A stretch of DNA of 40,751 nucleotides, from NCBI GenBank assembly GCA_903907925.1, contig CAIVQB010000059.1, positions 1 through 40,751 of the forward strand, written 5' to 3'. Numbering within the stretch: position 1 is the first letter of the stretch; each line of letters opens with the position of its first letter. Shown piece after piece: positions 34,671 to 40,751 of the stretch. A program made the position numbers and the translations under genes. Origin of the DNA: an uncultured Verrucomicrobiota bacterium (lineage in GTDB: Bacteria; Verrucomicrobiota; Verrucomicrobiia; Limisphaerales; UBA9464). The notes under the pieces were generated by a model. The model ran no database searches. It was not told the DNA's origin and was given only the letters and a program-made list of their open reading frames with translations.

Positions 34671-34967
34671 ATGTCCGACCCGGTGTGGGATCTTGCGCCC
34701 ATGCAAAACAACAGGCTCCTTGGATTCGGGATCGGTGATGTGGTCGAAGTTCAGCCGGTGACGGGCGGTTCTCCATTGCCGGACGGTCTGCCCACCGGTG
34801 CGCAAGTCCGGGTGATCCGGCTTCGGTCGGGATCGTGCGGGGTGGAACGGGATGGCCGCGAATGGGAAGTGCTGGCCACCTGTGTCGTGCCAAGGCGAAC
34901 GATTCGCGTCCGGCCGACCCTGTCACCAGGTCGTTGCCCGCAGATCAGCGGGGCAGTTCGCGGATGA
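34671..34967 (+). CDS. hypothetical small protein with a possible beta-barrel core
   Basis: The 98-aa frame contains GFGIGDVVEVQPVTGG, GAQVRVIRLRSGSCGVE and REWEVLATCVV, alternating hydrophobic and polar residues with glycine turns, as in small SH3-like barrels. Starts at 34671 and 34701 are both plausible; the longer frame from 34599 overlaps a repeat and is unlikely. It lies after the ABC permease genes and its last 23 bases overlap the end of the convergent nucleosidase gene. It could be chance, and no family was recognised. Confidence 0.35.
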   Translation: MSDPVWDLAPMQNNRLLGFGIGDVVEVQPVTGGSPLPDGLPTGAQVRVIRLRSGSCGVERDGREWEVLATCVVPRRTIRVRPTLSPGRCPQISGAVRG

Positions 34968-35937
34968 TTTCCCGAAGAACTTGGGCGGCGTGTTTCGAGA
35001 TCGGTCCTTCGGTGAAATCGGCAGCGTTCAAGCCTTCCTGTCCGCCCGCGAGATCGCTGAGCGAACGCACGATCAGGCACGGTTTGCGATTCACCCAACA
35101 GACCTGGGCCACGGCGGTGGATTCCATGTCCAGACAATCGGCGTGCCAGACCCGGAACGCCCATTTTCGATACTCCCGATTGTCCATGAAGACCGGACCA
35201 CTGATCCCGTTGCCGCCGATCGTGACCTCGCAGGTGTGATCGCCGAAGGTGAGTTTTGGAAGCCGGTTCGAAGCGCGACGAGCCGCCGCGAGAAGTTCGG
35301 GATCGGCCGGGAAGAATTCCTGCCGCTCCGATTCCTTCATTTCGTCCCGGATCGCCCAGACGTGATCGGGGAAGAGGAACCCGAAGTTTTCGTACGGCGG
35401 TTTGAAGTATTTGGGCAGGACATAGCCCGATCCGTCGGGTTTGGGATTCAGGTAGGCGGCTTCGCTGTGATGAAACCAGCGTTCGGGAATCACCACGTCG
35501 CCAATGCCGCGGACCGGATTCATACTGCCGGCGATACCCGCGAACAGGACATGGGTGATGGGAAACCGGTCGAGGGCGAGTTGGGTGGTCATCGCCGCGT
35601 TCACCATGCTGACCCCGCTGGGGAACAGCAGCAGATCGTGACCGTCGAATCGGGCCCGCTTGAACGGAACGCCGTGAATGAGGGTGACTGAAACGGGGAC
35701 GTTGGTTCCGAGCAGCGCGTCTTCATTGGCGACTGTTTCCGGCCCGTAGGCGGACATCACGGCATAGAGCGGATGCGTCGGTATCGATGTACTCGCAGCG
35801 GAATCCGCGGGTCGGGTCGTGCAACCGGCAACCCAAGCCACAACGGCGAGCCAGAGCGTTGCGCGCGTCAGCAGGCGAACGGAGATCGTGGTGTTGGAAT
35901 CCGTCGCCTGACGTTGGCCACACCCAGGCGTTCTCAT
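34945..35937 (-). CDS. lipoprotein nucleosidase (MTA/SAH nucleosidase-like, PNP/UDP phosphorylase fold)
   Basis: The 330-aa product has an N-terminal lipoprotein signal (LTRATLWLAVVAWVAGC; lipidated Cys39), unlike the cytoplasmic enzyme. The rest has the nucleoside phosphorylase/nucleosidase fold: VLFAGIAGSMNPVRGIGDVVI, CLDMESTAVAQVC with the methionine-glutamate ribose contact, and LIVRSLSDLAGG with the catalytic Asp. It would release a base from a nucleoside outside the cytoplasm. The ATG overlaps the TGA of the purine permease gene (ATGA), so expression is coupled. Related exported nucleosidases occur in several groups, but the natural substrate here is unknown. Confidence 0.8.
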   Translation of the reverse strand: MRTPGCGQRQATDSNTTISVRLLTRATLWLAVVAWVAGCTTRPADSAASTSIPTHPLYAVMSAYGPETVANEDALLGTNVPVSVTLIHGVPFKRARFDGHDLLLFPSGVSMVNAAMTTQLALDRFPITHVLFAGIAGSMNPVRGIGDVVIPERWFHHSEAAYLNPKPDGSGYVLPKYFKPPYENFGFLFPDHVWAIRDEMKESERQEFFPADPELLAAARRASNRLPKLTFGDHTCEVTIGGNGISGPVFMDNREYRKWAFRVWHADCLDMESTAVAQVCWVNRKPCLIVRSLSDLAGGQEGLNAADFTEGPISKHAAQVLREIIRELPR

Positions 35938-37280
35938 CGCCAGATCAAATGCGCCAGGAAGAGGGCCCCCAGTACCCATGCGAGCGGCTTCACTTCCCGG
36001 GCCCGGTTGGTTCCCAGCGCGAACAGCACGTAGACCACGAAGCCCAGCGCAATGCCCTCCGCGATGCTGAAGGTCAGTGGCATGGCCAGCATGGTCACCA
36101 CCGCGGGAACCGCCTTGGAGAAATCCTTCAGATCCAATTCAGCGACGCTCTGCATCATGAAAACACCCACGATAACCAGCGCCGGAGCGGTGGCCGCCGC
36201 CGGGATGATGGTGATGAGCGGGGTCAGGAACAGGGCCAGCAGGAAGCAACCCGCAGTGGTTAGCGCGGTGAGGCCGGTGCGTCCCCCGGCTTCGACCCCG
36301 GCGGCGGATTCGATGTAGCTGGTCACCGTGGAGGTGCCGAGCGTCGACCCGACCATTGCGGCCGTGGCATCGGCGGTGAGCGCGCGGCCGAGTTTTGGAA
36401 GATTGCCGTCCTTGTCCAGCAGACCGGCCCGCTGGCAGACGCCGATGAGCGTGCCCATGTTGTCGAACAAATCGACGAAGAGCAGGGCCAATAGCAACGG
36501 CAGGCATTCGGCCCAATGCGCCCAGAAATAACCCAGGTCCAGTTTCAGAAATGTCGGCGCCAATGAAGCCGGTGCGGCGAGGAACGCCTCGGGCGGAACG
36601 GTGATCGGGATGGATTTGCCGTCGGCACCGGTGGTTTTGAGGAACAGTCCTAGAACCGTGATGGCGGCGATGACCAGAATGATGGCCCCGGGAATCTTGC
36701 GCCAGACGAGGATGGCGGTGAGGACGATGCCGCCGAGGACCAGCAGGGGACCCGGTTGGTGCAGGTTGCCGAGGCTCACGAAGGTCGGAGGACTGGCCAC
36801 GATGATCCCGCCGCCCTTGAGGCCGATGAAGGCGATGAACAGCCCGATGCCGCAGGTGATGGCCAGCTTCATCTCGTGGGGAATCGCCTCGATCAGCTTC
36901 TTGCGAACGCCGGTCAGGGTGAGGATGAGGAAGATGCAACCGCTGTAAAACACGAGACCGAGGGCGGCCTGCCACGGGATCTTGTTGCCGAGACAAAGTC
37001 CGAAGGTGAAGAAGGCGTTCAGGCCCATACCGGGCGCGAGGGCGATCGGGTAATTGGTGGCGAGGGCCATGACCGCGGTCATCAGGGCCGAGGCGAGGGC
37101 GGTGGCAGTGATCAGTGCGCCGCGGTCCATGCCGGTCTGGCCGAGGATGCCGGGGTTCACCGCCAGGATGTAGGCCATCGCGGCGAAGGTTGTGATTCCG
37201 GCCACGAGTTCGCGGCGGAGCGTGGTGCGGTGTTGGGTTAGCTGAAACACGCGTTCAAGCACCCCCGATGATTCGTTCAT
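35934..37280 (-). CDS. purine-base permease, NCS2 family (AzgA-like)
   Basis: The 448-aa protein has about 12-14 membrane helices and AzgA-type features: TTFAAMAYILAVNPGIL, NYPIALAPGMGLNAFF, HEMKLAITCGIGLFIAFIG, LFVDLFDNMGTLIGV, TSTVTSYIESAAGVEAGGRTG and SIAEGIALGF. AzgA/PbuG/PbuO members import adenine, guanine or hypoxanthine with protons. The gene directly precedes and overlaps the nucleosidase gene, which suggests that a base freed outside is taken up here. The ATG at 37280 has GGGAG touching it, too close to act as a normal ribosome site. Confidence 0.88.
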   Translation of the reverse strand: MNESSGVLERVFQLTQHRTTLRRELVAGITTFAAMAYILAVNPGILGQTGMDRGALITATALASALMTAVMALATNYPIALAPGMGLNAFFTFGLCLGNKIPWQAALGLVFYSGCIFLILTLTGVRKKLIEAIPHEMKLAITCGIGLFIAFIGLKGGGIIVASPPTFVSLGNLHQPGPLLVLGGIVLTAILVWRKIPGAIILVIAAITVLGLFLKTTGADGKSIPITVPPEAFLAAPASLAPTFLKLDLGYFWAHWAECLPLLLALLFVDLFDNMGTLIGVCQRAGLLDKDGNLPKLGRALTADATAAMVGSTLGTSTVTSYIESAAGVEAGGRTGLTALTTAGCFLLALFLTPLITIIPAAATAPALVIVGVFMMQSVAELDLKDFSKAVPAVVTMLAMPLTFSIAEGIALGFVVYVLFALGTNRAREVKPLAWVLGALFLAHLIWR

Positions 37281-37401
37281 CTCCCGGACCGCGCCAACAG
37301 GAATCAGCGCCGATGAAAAGGATTCAGGATCGGGGATGCGATCTGAGCTGATTGCGCTGAACGCGGGGGATGTGACCTCGCCGACTCGCGGTGGAGCGCC
37401 T

Positions 37402-37465
37402 CCTCACCCCGTCCCTCTCCTCCATCGCCGAGATGGAGGAGAGGGTGCCCGGAGGGCGGGTGAGG
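37402..37465. repeat. nested palindromic intergenic element
   Basis: An inner perfect 14-bp inverted repeat CCCTCTCCTCCATC-gccga-GATGGAGGAGAGGG (37413-37445) is nested in outer 8-bp arms CCTCACCC (37402-37409) and GGGTGAGG (37458-37465). It lies in the 299-bp gap between the azgA-like gene start and the ileS end. The wording matches palindromic repeats that I recall as dispersed in many bacterial genomes. Confidence 0.75.
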
Positions 37466-37544
37466 CGGCGTCCAAGGGTGTCAGTAAATGATCGTGGCCC
37501 GGGCACGCCAACATCCGTGAGAATGTTCCAAACCGCGCCGGTCT

Positions 37545-37567
37545 CCTCGGAAAACAGATTTCCGAGG
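37545..37567 (-). other. perfect hairpin downstream of ileS
   Basis: CCTCGGAAA (37545-37553) and TTTCCGAGG (37559-37567) form a 9-bp stem with a five-base loop, 12 bases after the ileS stop. A second perfect 7-bp hairpin GCGGTTC/GAACCGC spans the last codons (37587-37606). Neither is followed by a T-run, so they may protect the 3' end or assist factor-dependent termination. Confidence 0.5.
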
Positions 37568-37579
37568 AACCATTCCGAC

Positions 37580-40531
37580 TCAGGAAGCGGTTCCCACCTG
37601 AACCGCTCCGACGCACCGGGCGCAAAGCTCGGGAAAGGCGGGGTTCACGCCGACGTCCGTCTCCCAATGCCAGCAGCGATCGCATTTCACGCCGGCGGCT
37701 TTTGAGACCGTCACCGTGGGTCCGCCGTCCGCTGCTGTTTCCCAATGAATCTGGGAGACGTTTGCGAGCTCTTGCAGCAACGCGGTGTCCGACCCGGTGG
37801 GATCGAGCGTTTCGCGATAAGCAGCGGTCGCGTGAATCGTGACTTGGGCGTCCAACGCCTTGCCGATGGACTTCTCCTGGCGCGCCTTTTCCAACGGCTT
37901 GAGGATGTCCTCGCGCAGTTTGAGCCGGGCGGACCATTGGCCGCGTTCGGCCTCGGACAAGGCGACGAGAATGGGCTTCCACTCGGAGGCATGCACCGAG
38001 GTCGTCGGGCGGCCCGGGATGTATTCCCAGGCTTCCTCGGCGGTGAACACCAGCATCGGTGACAGCATCTGGCAGAGGCGGGTCACCATCCGGTGCAGGG
38101 CGGTCTGCGTGCTGCGCCGGCGGGCGGAATTTACCGCGTCGGTGTAGAGCCGGTCCTTCACCACGTCGTGGTAGGTGGCGCTCAATTGAACGGCGACGAA
38201 TTGCGCCAGTTTCTGGTACACCACGTGAAATTCGTAAGCGTCGTAAGTCGCGGCGATTTCGGTTTCCAGCGCGGCAAACTCACCGAGAATCCAGCGGTCG
38301 AGACCCGTCAGGTCCGCGTCGGCAACGGCATCGCGTGCGGGGTCGAAGTCGTACAGGTTGCTCAACTGATAGCGCAGGGTGTTGCGGATCAGCCGGTAGG
38401 TTTCACCCACCTTCTTCAGCCGTTCCTCGCTGACCACGATGTCGCTCCGGTAATCCTGCGAGGCAACCCACAGGCGGAGAACGTCGGCGCCGTAATCCTT
38501 GATGTAGCGATCCGCGGTCTGCGGTTTCTGGTAGCCGCCTTCGCCCTGTTTGGACTTCGAGATCTTCTCGCGGTCTTCGTCCACCATGAAGCCGTGGGTC
38601 AGAACGGTCTTGTACGGCGCGGCGCCATTGCCCGCCAGCGAGAGCAACAACGACGACTGGAACCAGCCGCGATGCTGATCCGAGCCTTCGAGATACACGT
38701 CGGCCTGCCAGACACCGGCGCCGGTGCGATCCGGATGCTGGAGTTCGGCGCGGCGCATCAGAACCGCCCGGCTCGAACTGCCGGAATCGATCCACACGTC
38801 GAGCGTGTCGTGACCCTTGGCGACGGCTTCGGGGCCGGACCAATTCGCGGGACGACATTTCTGCCAGAGTTCCGCGGCGGGCGTGGCAAACCAGACGTTG
38901 CTGCCGTGTTCTTCGATCAGGCCGGCGGCCCGGCGGACGATGTCGGCGTTCAGGATCGGTTCGCCGGCGGCATTGTAAAAGGCTGGGATCGGCACGCCCC
39001 AGGTCCGCTGACGCGAGATGCACCAGTCGGGACGGCTTGCGACTGCACCTTGGATTCGGTTTTTGCCCCAGTCCGGAACCCAGTTGACTGACTCGATTGC
39101 ATTGAGTGCAGAACTGCGAAGCCCGCGGCCGAACCCACCTTGCTTTCCGAACTGATGTAGCGTCTCTGGATCAGAAGTGCTGATTTCGAGGCGATCTACA
39201 ACTTCTCCGGGCCGCGGTTCTCGAGCTGTCCGTGGACTTTCCAGACCGATAAACCACTGGTCCACCGCGCGAAAGATGATCGGCGTCTTGGACCGCCAGC
39301 AATGCGGATAGCTGTGTGGATAATCCTCGCGGTGGGCGAGGGCCTGTTTCTCGGTCAACAAGGCCAGCACGGCGTCGTTGGCGTCGGAACGGTTGTTCTT
39401 TTCGAGCACCGATTTGCCGACCAACGATTCGGGTAATTGCTGTTCCCGGGGCAGATCCGAGGTCGGCGTCAGGCGGCCTTCGTCGTCGACCGGGCAATAG
39501 ATCGGAAGGCCAACCCTGAGGCCGAGTTGATAGTCATCCGTACCGTGACCCGGGGCGATGTGGACGAAGCCGGTGCCGGTGTCGCTGGTGACGAAATCCG
39601 CGGGATACAACCGGCCGGTGCGGGCGCAAAACGGATGTTCGTACTCCACCTGGGCCAGTTCCTCGGCGTGCAGCGTCCGGACGATCTGATAGCTCTGCCA
39701 TCCGAGCTTTTCCGAGACGGCGGAAAGCAGCGGATTGGCGACGATGTAGGAGCCGCCTTCGACCATCACCAGCGAGTAGTGGAAGGCCGGATTGAAGGCG
39801 ACGGCGAGGTTGGCGGGGAGCGTCCAGGGCGTGGTCGTCCAGATGAGAACGAAGGTGTTCGGTTCGTCCTTGAGCCGGAACTTCACGTACACGCTCTGGC
39901 TGATGTGATCCTTGTATTCGACCTCAGCCTCGGCGAGTGCGGTCTTGAACGGGATGCTCCAATAAACCGGCTTTTTGCCGCGATAAACGAATCCCTTTTC
40001 GACGAGATCGGCGAACAACCGCAGCTCGGCGGCTTCGTAGCCCTTGTCGAGGGTGAGATAGGGATTCTGCCAGTCACCGAACACGCCGAGCCGTTTGAAC
40101 TGCGTGCGTTGGAGATCGATGTACTTGCGGGCGTAAGTATCGCAGGCGGTGCGGATGGTGGCGGCATCGGCGGCGGTGTTGCCGGCGGCGCGCAATTCCT
40201 GGGTGACCTTCGATTCGATGGGCAGGCCGTGACAATCCCAGCCGGGGACATAGGGCGCGTCGAACCCGCGGAGGGTCTTGTATTTGACGATGAGGTCCTT
40301 GAGCACCTTGTTGAGGGCGGTGCCGACATGGACATCTCCGTTCGCGAAGGGCGGGCCGTCGTGGAGAACGAACCTTTCCCGGCCGGTCCGCGCGGCGCGA
40401 ATCTGGCCGTAAATGTCGTTCGACTCCCACTGGGCGAGGCGTTGCGGTTCGCGTTGGACGAGATTCGCCTGCATGGCGAACTCGGTGCGCGGGAGGTTGA
40501 GCGTGTATTTTTTTTCCGGCTTCTGGCTCAT
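37580..40531 (-). CDS. ileS: isoleucyl-tRNA synthetase with an in-frame insertion
   Basis: It charges tRNA-Ile. The 983-aa, class I enzyme has the HIGH-like motif HVGT at residues 68-71 (LHDGPPFANGDVHVGTALNK), the editing domain (GTGFVHIAPGHGTDDY, in part), RPDWCISRQRTWGVP, the KMSKS-like KISKS near 652, and a C-terminal zinc site CDRCWHW with a CARC pair. Between PIIFRAVDQWFIGL and the next family block, about 36 residues (about 431-470) are inserted: EPRPGEVVDRL, STSDPETLHQF and GKQGGFGRG. Codons there are less GC-biased than elsewhere. A weak AAAGG ribosome site precedes the ATG at 40531. Confidence 0.96.
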   Translation of the reverse strand: MSQKPEKKYTLNLPRTEFAMQANLVQREPQRLAQWESNDIYGQIRAARTGRERFVLHDGPPFANGDVHVGTALNKVLKDLIVKYKTLRGFDAPYVPGWDCHGLPIESKVTQELRAAGNTAADAATIRTACDTYARKYIDLQRTQFKRLGVFGDWQNPYLTLDKGYEAAELRLFADLVEKGFVYRGKKPVYWSIPFKTALAEAEVEYKDHISQSVYVKFRLKDEPNTFVLIWTTTPWTLPANLAVAFNPAFHYSLVMVEGGSYIVANPLLSAVSEKLGWQSYQIVRTLHAEELAQVEYEHPFCARTGRLYPADFVTSDTGTGFVHIAPGHGTDDYQLGLRVGLPIYCPVDDEGRLTPTSDLPREQQLPESLVGKSVLEKNNRSDANDAVLALLTEKQALAHREDYPHSYPHCWRSKTPIIFRAVDQWFIGLESPRTAREPRPGEVVDRLEISTSDPETLHQFGKQGGFGRGLRSSALNAIESVNWVPDWGKNRIQGAVASRPDWCISRQRTWGVPIPAFYNAAGEPILNADIVRRAAGLIEEHGSNVWFATPAAELWQKCRPANWSGPEAVAKGHDTLDVWIDSGSSSRAVLMRRAELQHPDRTGAGVWQADVYLEGSDQHRGWFQSSLLLSLAGNGAAPYKTVLTHGFMVDEDREKISKSKQGEGGYQKPQTADRYIKDYGADVLRLWVASQDYRSDIVVSEERLKKVGETYRLIRNTLRYQLSNLYDFDPARDAVADADLTGLDRWILGEFAALETEIAATYDAYEFHVVYQKLAQFVAVQLSATYHDVVKDRLYTDAVNSARRRSTQTALHRMVTRLCQMLSPMLVFTAEEAWEYIPGRPTTSVHASEWKPILVALSEAERGQWSARLKLREDILKPLEKARQEKSIGKALDAQVTIHATAAYRETLDPTGSDTALLQELANVSQIHWETAADGGPTVTVSKAAGVKCDRCWHWETDVGVNPAFPELCARCVGAVQVGTAS

Positions 40532-40555
40532 CGGCGGGCCTTTCTGGAAGCGCGG

Positions 40556-40584
40556 AACCTAACGGCCTGCGAAATCCACGGCAA
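40556..40584 (-). promoter_or_regulatory. putative ileS promoter
   Basis: On the minus strand TTGCCG (40584-40579), 17 bases, TAGGTT (40561-40556), 24 bases before the ATG. The same TAGGTT is found before the first kinase gene. Confidence 0.4.
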
Positions 40585-40635
40585 AGTTAAACAGGAGGGG
40601 AGTCTGGCTGTGGAAGGGGGGCACCGCGCAGCCTA

Positions 40636-40672
40636 TGGAGTGCGGCGGGAAGCGGAGCGCCACGCCGCTTTG
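40636..40672. repeat. GC-rich dispersed-repeat fragment
   Basis: The phrase GGAGTGCGGCGGGAAGCGG, then GCGCCACGCCGCTTTGG, has a GCGGCG/CGCCGC stem (40642-40647 and 40663-40668). It matches an intergenic repeat that I recall from verrucomicrobial genomes. The 220 bases beyond ileS show no gene apart from this. Confidence 0.4.
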
Positions 40673-40751
40673 GAACCGGTGGCGCGAAACGGGGGTGCAG
40701 AAGAATTCCGGCGCGTTGTTCGTGACGCTCAAGAAACAGCGTTGGAAGGTC

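Noticed and set aside
1-40751. CRISPR array, tRNA, rRNA, integrase or prophage
   Set aside because: No regularly spaced repeats, cloverleaf-type sequence, rRNA segments or phage/transposase motifs were found on either strand.

Overview
This is a GC-rich (by eye roughly 60-65% G+C), gene-dense bacterial chromosome segment. It has no rRNA, tRNA, CRISPR array, transposase or phage gene. Three features suggest a member of the PVC superphylum, most likely a Verrucomicrobiota (Pedosphaera/Limisphaera-like) lineage: a very large secreted propeller/HEAT/c-type cytochrome protein of the PVC 'membrane-bound dehydrogenase' type (22057-25050), an ECF sigma factor with a membrane and extracytoplasmic extension (10704-12092), and several hairpin-rich intergenic repeats. 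The assignment is an inference from gene content.

Left part (1-12 kb). A gene cut by the window edge ends at 899. A minus-strand DAHP synthase gene is translationally coupled to a tiny two-helix membrane protein. Divergent from it is dnaE, followed by two tandem thymidylate-kinase-like genes; the second has lost the Walker A lysine. A vapBC toxin-antitoxin pair with a readable promoter and operator, a cupin/phosphomannose-isomerase-like gene, a small EF-hand lipoprotein and the sigma-factor fusion follow.

Middle part (12-28 kb). polX and folC converge. A fatty acid hydroxylase family gene ends in an intrinsic terminator. A minus-strand run carries a circularly permuted ATP-grasp gene, an alpha-E gene and pgi. 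Then come a DUF971 gene, a small secreted cysteine-containing protein, a MobA-like gene and the PVC cytochrome gene. An AT-rich P-loop gene (25065-25544) with a strong Shine-Dalgarno sequence stands out as probably acquired. An APC permease and mtnP form a minus-strand pair.

Right part (28-40.7 kb). A 508-bp gene-free stretch with RNA-like structure and a strong terminator precedes pgk, tpiA and secG. A peptide-type ABC importer (binding lipoprotein plus two permeases, no ATPase in view) follows. A purine-base permease gene overlaps a lipoprotein nucleosidase gene by four bases, which suggests extracellular nucleoside cleavage coupled to base uptake. ileS, with an unusual in-frame insertion, fills most of the right end.

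Across the window, most genes lack a Shine-Dalgarno sequence. Five to six upstream regions share a promoter-like pattern, roughly TTGNCG, 16-17 bases, TAGGTT or TAGCCT; some place the predicted transcript start almost on the start codon. A 15-base core (TGAAGNCGGGACTCC) occurs in three separate intergenic regions. The most interesting leads are the promoter pattern, the orphan structured region before pgk, the nucleosidase/permease pair, the sigma-factor fusion, the altered kinase paralogue and the IleRS insertion.
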